From Streptomyces sp. WM6378 (GTDB lineage Bacteria; Actinomycetota; Actinomycetes; Streptomycetales; Streptomycetaceae), in the NCBI RefSeq assembly GCF_001279695.1, contig NZ_LGDD01000350.1:70599-134598 (forward strand): DNA of 64,000 nucleotides. Reading direction: 5' to 3'. Under the pieces are notes generated by a model that saw only the letters and a program-made list of their open reading frames with translations, made no database searches and was not told the origin of the DNA. Both the position numbers and the translations under genes were made by a program. Below are positions 43,420-50,892 of the stretch, in pieces (position 1 is the stretch's first letter; every line of letters begins with the position of its first letter).

Positions 43420-44049
43420 ATGGCCGCCAGCAGCACCCCGAGCCGTCCGCGCCGCAAGCGGGTGACCAGGAGCCCCGAGGACCGCCGCGCCGCGCTGCTG
43501 AGCGGCGCCGCCGAGGTCTTCCGCGAGAAGGGCTTCGCCGACGCCACCGTCGCCGAGCTCGCCGAGGCGGGCGAGGTCGCGAAGGGCACGTTCTACCTCT
43601 ACTTCGACTCCAAGGACCATCTGCTCGGCGCGATGTGGGAGGAGTACGTCGACCGGTTCCTGGTGACCACCCGGGCGCTCCTCGACGAGGGCGGGGCCTG
43701 GTGGCCGACGCTCGACCGGCTGGTGCGCGCGCTGGTGGCGCACTCCGTCGAGAACGCCGAGCTGCACCGCGTCGTCTACCGCTCCGCGAACGCCAAGTCC
43801 CTTGATCTGTGCCGGAGTTCGAACCAGCGGGTCATCGACCTGATGGCGGAGTTCATCGGCCGCGGCGCACTCGCGGGCGCGTTCCGGGCCGGGGACGTGG
43901 GGCTCGCCTGCCGCATGCTGTTCCACGGGGCGCACGGGCTGCTCGACGACTTGATCAGCAGCACGGAGCCCATCGACGTGGAGGCGGTCACGGCCGCCGT
44001 CCTCGAACTGGCCCACCGCGGCCTGGGCGCGCCGGAGCCGACCGCCTGA
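43420..44049 (+). CDS. TetR-family repressor of the exporter operon
   Basis: A 209-residue TetR regulator. The helix-turn-helix spans about residues 35-70 (ATVAELAEAGEVAKGTFYLYF) and is followed by a helical ligand domain. The ATG at 43420 has a perfect GGAGG upstream; a longer frame from 43381 lacks one. Divergent orientation and the operators at 43322-43363 suggest that it represses the MFS-PrpD-SGNH operon and itself until product or intermediate accumulates. Its stop is 17 bp before the triple GTCTCAG repeats. Confidence 0.9.
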   Translation: MAASSTPSRPRRKRVTRSPEDRRAALLSGAAEVFREKGFADATVAELAEAGEVAKGTFYLYFDSKDHLLGAMWEEYVDRFLVTTRALLDEGGAWWPTLDRLVRALVAHSVENAELHRVVYRSANAKSLDLCRSSNQRVIDLMAEFIGRGALAGAFRAGDVGLACRMLFHGAHGLLDDLISSTEPIDVEAVTAAVLELAHRGLGAPEPTA

Positions 44050-44110
44050 GACCGCCCCGTGCGCGGTCTCAGCGCGGTCTCAGCGAAATCTCAGCCCACC
44101 CCCGCAGGAT
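44046..44110 (+). promoter_or_regulatory. SARP-type promoter of the tRNA-Ser-like/VlmJ-like unit
   Basis: GTCTCAG at 44066-44072, GTCTCAG at 44077-44083 and ATCTCAG at 44088-44094 repeat at exactly 11 bp. An inverted copy CTGAGAC lies at 44046-44052. CAGGAT at 44105-44110 fits a -10 element 10 bp after the last repeat, so transcription would begin about 20 bp before the tRNA at 44139. The same heptamers precede the main operon at 32138. Just past the -10, GTACGC (44117-44122) and GCGTAC (44131-44136) could form a leader hairpin. Confidence 0.75.
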
Positions 44111-44138
44111 CGGAACGTACGCGGAACGAGGCGTACGG

Positions 44139-44230
44139 GGAGAGGTACCCGAAGCGGCCCAACGGGGGTCCGGTGCTTTCCGGTCCGGGTGTGAAAGCCC
44201 TCGCAGGTTCGAATCCTGCCCTCTCCGCCA
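44139..44230 (+). tRNA. Serine-type (type II) tRNA with aberrant anticodon arm, inside the azoxy cluster
   Basis: A 92-nt tRNA-like sequence. The acceptor GGAGAGG (44139-44145) pairs with CCTCTCC (44220-44226), followed by discriminator G and an encoded CCA. The D arm is CCCG/CGGG with a GG-containing loop. The long variable arm GGGT-GTGAAA-GCCC (44187-44200) and T arm GCAGG-TTCGAAT-CCTGC are intact. Long variable arm plus G73 are the main identity elements for seryl-tRNA synthetase, which does not read the anticodon. The anticodon arm is odd. The best hairpin is GGTCCGG/CCGGTCC with one T-T mismatch and a 6-nt loop TGCTTT. A 7-nt loop GTGCTTT would give anticodon GCT (Ser) but leaves a C-C mismatch, two wobble pairs and U37. 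It ends 38 bp before the VlmJ-like gene. It could be a pseudogene, but position and promoter argue for a dedicated serine donor. Confidence 0.62.
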
Positions 44231-44268
44231 CAGCCGAAGAGCCGCCTGTCGCGACGAGGTGCCCGCCG

Positions 44269-45183
44269 ATGACTCCATCTCCCAAGTCCGTTCTGGTCGT
44301 GGCCAATCCGGCCGCGGGAACGAACACACCGGAGATGTCGGAGGCAGTCGTCCGGCGGATCGCGGGGGTCGGCGCGGCAGTCGAGCTGGCTGTGACCGAG
44401 CGGCCGGGCCATGCCCACGAGCTCGCCCTTGCGGTGGGCGAGCGGGGCGGCCCGGCCCTCGTGGTGTCCGTCGGCGGCGACGGCACCGCCCATGACCTCA
44501 TGACCGGCCTGTACGAGAGCGCTCCCCCGGAGCGGCGAGTCCCCCTGCTGGTGCTCCCTTTCGGCACGGGCAACTCCTTCTACCGCGAGATCTGGTCCGA
44601 CCGGCCCTGGCAGGAGGCCGTGGAGAGCGCGCTCTCGCGGCCGCGCGTGCGCCGGGTCGACCTGGCCCGCGTCGCCGAGACCGACGGTCTGGCGCTGCTC
44701 GGCGCCTCGTCCGGGCTCGCCGCCCAGACGCTGGTCACCGCGCGCACCGTCACCGACACGGGCCGGGCCCGCTACGAGGAAGCCCTGGCCCGCGCCGCCG
44801 AGGCGTTCCGCCCCTACCCGGGCCGGGTGACCGTCGACGGCGAGGTCGTCCACGCGGGGCCGACCGTGTCGGTCGGCGTGGGAGGCGGCCGCCATCGCGG
44901 GGGCCGGTTCATGCTGCTGCCGCGGTCCGTCCTGGACGACGGACTGCTCGACGTCTGCGTCGCGGGCACGGCCCTGCCTCTCCCCGAGCTCCTGCGGCTG
45001 TGCCGCGACGGCAGCCATGTGGGCGGCCCCGGCGTCGTGTACGCGCGGGGCCGTCGCGTGGTGGTGGAGCGCACCGACGGGGAGCCGCTCGTCTTCGAGT
45101 ACGACGGCGATCTGCTCCCCGGCGCTGCCGCCCGCTACACCCTGGACGTGGACCCGCACGCGCTGCCGGTGCTCGCCCCGTAA
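44269..45183 (+). CDS. Diacylglycerol kinase-family protein (VlmJ-like)
   Basis: A 304-residue lipid-kinase-fold protein: N-terminal VVANPAAGTNTPE, the ATP-site VVSVGGDGTAHDLM (GGDGT motif, about residue 66) and LPFGTGNSFYRE; the C-terminal half is the usual beta-sandwich with DDGLLDVCV. In valanimycin, VlmJ of this family phosphorylates the hydroxyl of valanimycin hydrate so that VlmK can eliminate phosphate. The PrpD-type partner is encoded at 39605, so the same chemistry on the serine side chain is inferred. The ATG at 44269 follows GAGG. It lies just downstream of the tRNA-like sequence and under the same promoter. Confidence 0.83.
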   Translation: MTPSPKSVLVVANPAAGTNTPEMSEAVVRRIAGVGAAVELAVTERPGHAHELALAVGERGGPALVVSVGGDGTAHDLMTGLYESAPPERRVPLLVLPFGTGNSFYREIWSDRPWQEAVESALSRPRVRRVDLARVAETDGLALLGASSGLAAQTLVTARTVTDTGRARYEEALARAAEAFRPYPGRVTVDGEVVHAGPTVSVGVGGGRHRGGRFMLLPRSVLDDGLLDVCVAGTALPLPELLRLCRDGSHVGGPGVVYARGRRVVVERTDGEPLVFEYDGDLLPGAAARYTLDVDPHALPVLAP

Positions 45184-45235
45184 CCGGGCTCGGCCGCGCC
45201 AGGCCGCTCCGGGCTTCTGCTGGCCCGGAAAACAC

Positions 45236-45272
45236 GGAAAGCCGCCTCCGCATTGCTGCGAAAACGGCTTCC
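45236..45272 (-). terminator. Hairpin downstream of tRNA-Pro copy 2
   Basis: GGAAAGCCG at 45236-45244 pairs with CGGCTTCC at 45265-45272 (one bulge). Read on the minus strand it is followed by GTGTTTTCC. It probably ends the tRNA transcript and also lies between convergent genes. Confidence 0.55.
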
Positions 45273-45291
45273 GACCTGCGAAAACGCTGGT

Positions 45292-45421
<130 letters not shown>

Positions 45422-45482
45422 TTCCCTGGGTGGTCACGAACCCGTTTCCCGGACGCCGCACGGCGGCCCTGAGCGGCGCCCG

Positions 45483-45632
45483 TCAGCCGCCCGGCGCCGA
45501 GTGCGCGTCCTGGATCTTGCGCGGGGCGACCCGGCGCCAGGAGTCGGCCGAGATCGCGGACAGCTCCGCCTCGCCGTCGAGGGCCGCGAGCCGCACCCTC
45601 AGCCAGGCGAAATCGTCGGCGGCGGTGGCCAT
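45483..45632 (-). CDS. Small uncharacterised open frame (49 residues)
   Basis: The frame reads MATAADDFAWLRVRLAALDG and then a polar C-terminus. Composition is protein-like, with no known family. It may be a short gene or the tail of a decayed one, since the frame remains open upstream into the antisense of the Gfo/Idh gene. No clear ribosome site. Confidence 0.25.
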   Translation of the reverse strand: MATAADDFAWLRVRLAALDGEAELSAISADSWRRVAPRKIQDAHSAPGG

Positions 45633-45688
45633 GAAACGGCCGTACACCGCACCACTGACAGCGGGCCCGCGGAGCCGCCGGCCCCCGC

Positions 45689-46882
45689 TCAGTCGGCCGC
45701 GTGCCGCTGCCCCCGCTCGAAGTACGCCACGAGGTCGGGGTCGAGCCGGGGCACCTCGCGCGGGGTGCCGCCGGCCCGGAGCGAGGCCGTCGCCTGGTAG
45801 CCCGCAGCGACCGCCATCCGGGCCGCGACCGGCGAGGTGTCGGTGACGCCCCCGTCGCGCACGAAGCGCAGGAACTCGTCGATGATCAGCGGGTCCGCAC
45901 CGGCGTGCCCCTGGTCCTCCTCGGCCTTGGGGATGTCGTACGTCTCGTCGGGCTCGGCGCGGTACTCGGAGCGCCGGGAGTTCCACACCTTCACCTGGCC
46001 GCCGGGCCCGTCGCCGAAGTTCTCCAGGCGGCCCGCGTCGCCGATGACCGTGTAGTTGCGCCAGTAGTCGGGCGTGAAGTGGCACTGCTGGTAGGAGGCG
46101 AGGACACCGTTGTCGAGGCGCATGTTGAGCAGCGAGACGTCCTCGATGTCGATGACCGGGTTGAGCGCGCGCTGGGTGTGCGGCGGCCAGTGGCCGTCCT
46201 CGGTGTACCAGTCCTCGGTCTTGGGCTCGCCGGGGGCGCGGCGGTGCGGGTTGTCCCCGTACACCATCAGATCGCCCATGGCCTGGACGTCGCGCGTGTA
46301 GCCGCCGGACAGCCAGTGCAGCACGTCGATGTCGTGCGCGGCCTTCTGCAGGAGGAGGCCGGTGGTGTACTGGCGCTCGGCGTGCCAGTCCTTGAAGTAC
46401 CAGTCGCCGCCGTAGCCCACGAAGTGGCGCACCCAGACCGTCTTGACGGTGCCGATGGCGCCCCGCCCGATCAGGTCGCGCATCATCCGGACGACGGGCA
46501 TGTGCCGCATGTTGTGGCCCACGTACAGCCGGGTGCCGGTGTCGCGCGCGGTCCGGAGGATCTCGTCGCAGCGCTCGACCGTGATGTCCAGGGGTTTCTC
46601 GACGAAGGCCGGCTTCCCGGCGAGCAGCGCCGCGCAGGCGAGGTCGGCGTGGGTGTGGTCGGGGGTGAGGACGAGCACGGCGTCGAGGTCCGGGGCCTCG
46701 ATGACCTTGCGGTGGTCGGTCATGACGAGCGCGCCGGGGAAGGCCGCGGCGGCCGCCTCGCGGGCCCGGGGGTCGGGGTCCGCGACGGCGGCGACCACGG
46801 CGCCGCGACCGGGCCGGTGTGCGGTGCGCGCGAGGGTGCCGCGCATGCCGTATCCGATGACACCGATACGGAGGTCGGTCAT
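45689..46882 (-). CDS. Gfo/Idh/MocA-family NAD(P)-dependent oxidoreductase
   Basis: A 397-residue sugar-type dehydrogenase. The N-terminal Rossmann loop is IGVIGYGMRGTL, the catalytic-lysine motif is FVEKPLD (EKP, about residue 94), and the C-terminal substrate domain has QKAAHDIDVLHWLSGG with the catalytic His/Asp pattern. Such enzymes oxidise or reduce sugars, inositols or related polyols. AAGGAAG precedes the ATG at 46882. It stands alone with about 1.2 kb of apparently non-coding DNA upstream. AACTCC/GGAGTT half sites near 47409-47430 may be an operator. The substrate is unknown. Confidence 0.9.
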   Translation of the reverse strand: MTDLRIGVIGYGMRGTLARTAHRPGRGAVVAAVADPDPRAREAAAAAFPGALVMTDHRKVIEAPDLDAVLVLTPDHTHADLACAALLAGKPAFVEKPLDITVERCDEILRTARDTGTRLYVGHNMRHMPVVRMMRDLIGRGAIGTVKTVWVRHFVGYGGDWYFKDWHAERQYTTGLLLQKAAHDIDVLHWLSGGYTRDVQAMGDLMVYGDNPHRRAPGEPKTEDWYTEDGHWPPHTQRALNPVIDIEDVSLLNMRLDNGVLASYQQCHFTPDYWRNYTVIGDAGRLENFGDGPGGQVKVWNSRRSEYRAEPDETYDIPKAEEDQGHAGADPLIIDEFLRFVRDGGVTDTSPVAARMAVAAGYQATASLRAGGTPREVPRLDPDLVAYFERGQRHAAD

Positions 46883-48128
46883 GTCAACTTCCTTCACGTC
46901 GGGCGGTGTTGCGGTGGGGCGGGGCGGTGGAGCCGCGGGACGGCCGGGCCCCGCCGGTGCGCGGGACGCACCGACCGGCGGGCGCTGTCGTCGAGTGGCA
47001 TGCTGCGCATTGTTCTCGATACCGGTGCCCACGGCAGGTACATCGCGGCAGCCGCCTGTTTGCGTCGGCCGGGCGGGCGTCCGCCCCGGCCCGTGAGGTG
47101 GCCGGATTCCTCACCACTTCCCCACACCTCAGGGGCCGCGAGTGCCCGTGCGGCAGCGGCGGCCGCTCGGACACCCCCGTTTCGCGTCGGCCGCCGGTGT
47201 CCGGATGCGTGCGCTCGCCGGTCGGACCGTGCCGGTGCCGCACGCTCCCGACCAGGGCGACGTCCGATTCCGCATCGCACGCTCCGACCTGCTCCCCACA
47301 CCCTTCCGCACACCGCGTGCGCCGGGCCGCACCCCAACGCGCTGCCCCCGAGCGCAACCGTAAGCGTGACGGAGAGGTATCGGTGCCTCTTTCAGAATCG
47401 ATCAACTCCATTACAAGTAAAGGGAGTTATGGATCACGGCAGCCGGCCGGAGACTCCGTCGGGGACTCGTGCCGGGCCGTCGGCGTTCCGCGCCGCCCGG
47501 CGCGCCGAGATCCGAGGCCGCTGCCACTGCCGCCGCTCCGAGATCTGCCATGCCGTACGCCGCGCGGAAGACCGCCAGGTCAGCGCCGCGATCGAGAGAA
47601 TCGCGCACCCTTCTCCACAGGCCGCTCAACCCCGGCACGACCGGCACAACTCCCGTACTTCACCGACTGGTTCGCCACCCGACGCCACCCCAGCGCAGCG
47701 AGGACATCGGCCGGTCTGACACTGCGGGCCTCCATCGTTCACCCACATGCAGGAAGAGAAGGTCGATTTCGTCGATGTTGAAGCGAATCGGTTCTGCACT
47801 TGTCCCCGGATGTCACGACCGTGCCCATCTGATTCCACTTCCTGACCCTCAGTGCCACATGCCCACGAAACCTTTGCCGTGGGCATGTGGCAGAAAGATG
47901 TGTGAAGGGGATGCAATCGACTGGGACCGAACGGGCCGGCCCGCACACAACACATCGCCATTCCAACGTCAACACGCCTTATTCCGGCCAAAGTTGACGG
48001 CGAATGTTGTACGAACCGAAGGTGATCCACAGCATTGAGGAGGTCGGCCTCTTCGGGACGGGACCACTGCCGATGCACCACCTGCCGGGGCCTCCCACGG
48101 CAGGCGTTTCGCGGAGGAGGGCTCGCGG
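46883..48128. other. Long non-coding stretch with a perfect 15-bp hairpin at 47853-47892
   Basis: I see no reliable gene here; short frames lack conserved motifs. The notable element is TGCCACATGCCCACG at 47853-47867 with its exact complement at 47878-47892 and a 10-nt AT-richer loop. It has no clean U-run on either side. An RBS-like AAAGGGAG before an ATG at 47429 opens a 96-codon frame of Arg-rich composition that I do not trust. It may contain the regulatory region of the acyl-CoA dehydrogenase-type gene at 48129. Confidence 0.45.
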
Positions 48129-49334
48129 ATGGACGCATACTTCAATAGCCGACTGCACCAACAACTCAGGGAAGACGTACGGCACTTCGCGGAACGCGAG
48201 GTCCGGCCGCGGATCGCCGAGATGGAAACGGCCCGCACCGTCCAGCACGAGCTGTCGCGGCTGATCGCCCGGCAGGGCTGGATAGGAGCCACCGTGAGCC
48301 CCGCGTACGGCGGCATGGGGGTGGGGCACCTCGGCAAGACCATCATCATCGAGGAGCTGTCCCGGGTGAGCGGCGCGATGGGCGCCATGGTGCAGGCCTC
48401 CCAGCTCGGCGTCGCCAAGATCGTGCACTTCGGCAGCGAGGAGCAGAAGAAGAGCTGGCTCCCGGCCGTTTCCGCAGGCGAGTGCCTGCCGACGATCGCG
48501 GTCACCGAGCCGGAATCGGGCGGTCATGTCCTTGGAATGGCGGCCAGCGCGGTCCGCGACGGCGACGACTACGTACTCAATGGCCGAAAAGTGTACGTCG
48601 GCAACAGTCACGTCGGCGATCTCCACGGGGTGATCCTGCGTACCGGACCGGGCTCGAAGGGACTTTCGGCCTTCCTCGTGGAGTCGGACCGGCCGGGTTT
48701 CTCGCTGGGCGAGCACCGCGAGTCGATGGGCCTGCACGGCTTCAGCTTCGGTGAGGTCCACTTCCACGACTGCCGTGTCCCCGTGGGCAACCGGCTCGGC
48801 GAGGAGGGCGACGGGCTCGCTGTCGCGTACTCCTCCAGCGTCCTCTACGGGCGGGCCAACCTCACCGCCGTATCGCTCGGCATCCACCAGGCGATCCTTG
48901 AGGAGACCACCAGGTTCTGCACGGACCGGATCCGCTACGGCAAGCCGCTGTATGAACTCCCCAACATCAAAATCAAGTTGGGGCAGTTGAAGTCCCGCCT
49001 GATGACGGCCCGGCTCGTCGCCTACCACGCGGTCCATCTCCTCGACCAGGGGCTGCCCTGCGACGCGGAGCTCATGAACGCGAAGGTCGTCAACGTCGAG
49101 TCGACGCTGGACTCCGCGCGCAACGCCATGGAGATCCATGCGGCGGCCGGTCTGTTCACCGACCGCCCCATCGAGCGCTACCTGCGCGACGCCCACCACA
49201 TCTTCGCTCCGGCCGGCACCTCGGACGTCCAGTTGCTGAGGCTGGCCGAGGTGGCTCTTGGCACGGCGAAGGGCCAGTGGTCGCAGCGGCTCTCCGAGCT
49301 GGTGCGGATGGAGGAGCTGGCCGCGGCCCACTGA
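48129..49334 (+). CDS. Acyl-CoA dehydrogenase-family protein lacking the usual catalytic Glu
   Basis: A 401-residue flavoprotein of the acyl-CoA dehydrogenase fold: PAYGGMGVGHLGKTIIIEELSR, TIAVTEPESGGHV, and IRYGKPLYELPNIKIKLGQL in the C-terminal helical domain (in parts). The position that carries the catalytic base in YEGTSxI reads APAGTSDVQ, so Glu is Ala; some relatives place the base elsewhere or perform other oxidations. GGAGGAGGGCTCGCGG precedes the ATG at 48129. It is not in an obvious operon; the next gene is convergent. Roles in carrier-bound substrate oxidation or amine oxidation are possible. Confidence 0.85.
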   Translation: MDAYFNSRLHQQLREDVRHFAEREVRPRIAEMETARTVQHELSRLIARQGWIGATVSPAYGGMGVGHLGKTIIIEELSRVSGAMGAMVQASQLGVAKIVHFGSEEQKKSWLPAVSAGECLPTIAVTEPESGGHVLGMAASAVRDGDDYVLNGRKVYVGNSHVGDLHGVILRTGPGSKGLSAFLVESDRPGFSLGEHRESMGLHGFSFGEVHFHDCRVPVGNRLGEEGDGLAVAYSSSVLYGRANLTAVSLGIHQAILEETTRFCTDRIRYGKPLYELPNIKIKLGQLKSRLMTARLVAYHAVHLLDQGLPCDAELMNAKVVNVESTLDSARNAMEIHAAAGLFTDRPIERYLRDAHHIFAPAGTSDVQLLRLAEVALGTAKGQWSQRLSELVRMEELAAAH

Positions 49335-49358
49335 CCGCAGGTGCACCGCGAGGGCGGC

Positions 49359-49922
49359 TCAGATGCGGCCGTCCTCGCGCCGGTGGATCTGCTCGACGAG
49401 CTCCGCCGCCATGGACTTGATGGTCTCCAGGCCGGCCCGCCCCCACGGCCGCGGCTCGGTGTCCACGACGCAGATCGTGCCGAGTGCGATGCCCGTACGG
49501 TCGATGAGCGGCGCCCCCAGATAGGAGCGGATGCCGATCTCGTCCACGACCGGGTTGCCCGCGAAGCGCGGGTAATCGCACACGTCCTCCAGGACCAGCG
49601 CCTTGCGGCGGACGACGACGTGCGGGCAGTACCCGTGGTCGCGGGCCATGATCCGGCTCACCCCACCGGACGCGGCGGCCAGGTCCGAGCCGGTGTGGGC
49701 GCCGTTCGGGGTGTGCAGGCCGGCGAAGAACTGCTGGTTCTCGTCGATGAAGTTGACCATCGAGAAGGGCGCCTCGGTCACCTCGGCGAGCTTGCGCGCG
49801 AACTCGTCGAAGGCCGGGTCGGGCCACTCCCCCATGCCCAGCTGCCGCAGCCGCTGGACGCGGACCGGCGCCTCCCGGTCGACGGGGGTGAGCAGGAGGT
49901 GTCCGGTCGGGTCGTACGTCAT
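49359..49922 (-). CDS. GAF-domain protein of the conservon operon
   Basis: A 187-residue protein whose residues 30-185 form a GAF domain: APFSMVNFIDENQQFFAG, DHGYCPHVVVRRKALVLEDV, and SYLGAPLIDRTGIALGTICVVDTEPRPW, cited in pieces, match the family. GAF domains bind small ligands or heme-type cofactors. It is last in the cvn-like operon and probably senses a signal for it. I chose the ATG ending at 49922 since GGAGCTTGAC lies before it; one at 49934 would overlap the GTPase gene by 11 bp. Confidence 0.82.
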   Translation of the reverse strand: MTYDPTGHLLLTPVDREAPVRVQRLRQLGMGEWPDPAFDEFARKLAEVTEAPFSMVNFIDENQQFFAGLHTPNGAHTGSDLAAASGGVSRIMARDHGYCPHVVVRRKALVLEDVCDYPRFAGNPVVDEIGIRSYLGAPLIDRTGIALGTICVVDTEPRPWGRAGLETIKSMAAELVEQIHRREDGRI

Positions 49923-49923
49923 G

Positions 49924-50541
49924 TCAAGCTCCATGGCTGGTGGCTGCCGGGATGGTGGCGAGCAGATGCTGGACCAGGGTGACCAGCGTCCGGATGCCGG
50001 AGCTGCCGATGCGGGCGTCGCACAGCACGACGGGAACCTCGGGCTTGAGGTCTATGGCGGCCCGCACCTCCTCCGGGTCGTAGCGGTACGAACCGTCGAA
50101 CTCGTTGACGGCGACGAGGAATCCGATCCCCCGCCGCTCGAAGAAGTCGACGGCGGAGAAGCATTCGTCGAGCCGCCGGGTGTCGGCGATGATCACCGCG
50201 CCCAGGGCCCCCTCGGACAGCTCGTCCCACATGAACCAGAAGCGTTCCTGCCCGGGCGTACCGAACAGGTAGAGCACGTGGTGGTCGTCCAGGGTGATGC
50301 GGCCGAAGTCCATGGCGACCGTGGTGGTCGTCTTGGACTCGACCCCTTCGAGGCTGTCGTGGGCGGCGCTGACCGTGGTGAGGAGCTCTTCGGTGGAGAG
50401 CGGTTCGATCTCGCTGACCGCCCCGACGAAGGTGGTCTTGCCGACCCCGAACCCTCCCGCGACGAGGATTTTCAGCGCGGTGGGGAACTGGTCGACGGCG
50501 TCCCCGTCGGACAGGGCGTCAAAGCCGTCGTCGTAGGCCAT
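49924..50541 (-). CDS. cvnD: Conservon GTPase (CvnD-type)
   Basis: A 205-residue small GTP-binding protein. The P-loop is GGFGVGKTT (about residue 29), switch regions follow (TTTTVAMDFG), G3 reads LFGTPGQERF, and NEFD is a variant of G4 NKxD. It acts with CvnA-C in a membrane-associated, G-protein-like signalling unit special to actinomycetes. The start overlaps the CvnC gene by 23 bp. The order cvnA-B-C-D is fully kept. Confidence 0.92.
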   Translation of the reverse strand: MAYDDGFDALSDGDAVDQFPTALKILVAGGFGVGKTTFVGAVSEIEPLSTEELLTTVSAAHDSLEGVESKTTTTVAMDFGRITLDDHHVLYLFGTPGQERFWFMWDELSEGALGAVIIADTRRLDECFSAVDFFERRGIGFLVAVNEFDGSYRYDPEEVRAAIDLKPEVPVVLCDARIGSSGIRTLVTLVQHLLATIPAATSHGA

Positions 50542-50890
50542 CGAGCACTGCCTCCAGCAGAGATCGGTCGGTGGGTGTGTGGTGGAAGCGGGGGGCGCGT
50601 GCGGTCACCGCCCCGCAGTCCACCAGGTCGGAAAGGAGCACTTTGGTGACGACGGCCGGCAGCCGCAAGTGCGCCGAGATCTCCGCCACCGAGGTGGGCC
50701 CCTTGCACAGGCCGAGGGCCTGCGAGTGCTCGGGGCCCAGGTGCGTCTGGGGGATCGTGCCGGTGGCCATCACCTGCGAGAGCAGGTCCAGGGTCGCGGT
50801 CGGCCGGGTGCGGCCGTTGCTCACCGTGTAGGGGCGGATCAGCCGCCCGGCCGCGTCGTCGAGCCACGGCCCGTCCTGCGGGGCCGCCAC
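50519..50890 (-). CDS. cvnC: DUF742 protein (CvnC-type)
   Basis: A 123-residue winged-helix-like DUF742 protein: RLIRPYTVSNGRTRP at the start, then EHSQALGLCKGPTSVAEIS and LPAVVTKVLLSDLVDCGAV in family register. It is the third conservon component and probably an adaptor. I chose the GTG at 50888-50890 with AGGAG 7 bp upstream; a TTG at 50896 would sit on the ribosome site. It overlaps cvnD. Confidence 0.9.
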   Translation of the reverse strand: MAAPQDGPWLDDAAGRLIRPYTVSNGRTRPTATLDLLSQVMATGTIPQTHLGPEHSQALGLCKGPTSVAEISAHLRLPAVVTKVLLSDLVDCGAVTARAPRFHHTPTDRSLLEAVLDGLRRRL

Positions 50891-50892
50891 GG

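Noticed and set aside
44139..44230. Selenocysteine tRNA (selC) as identity for the tRNA-like sequence
   Set aside because: No TCA anticodon, and the acceptor/T-arm lengths are those of serine tRNAs; no Sec genes nearby.
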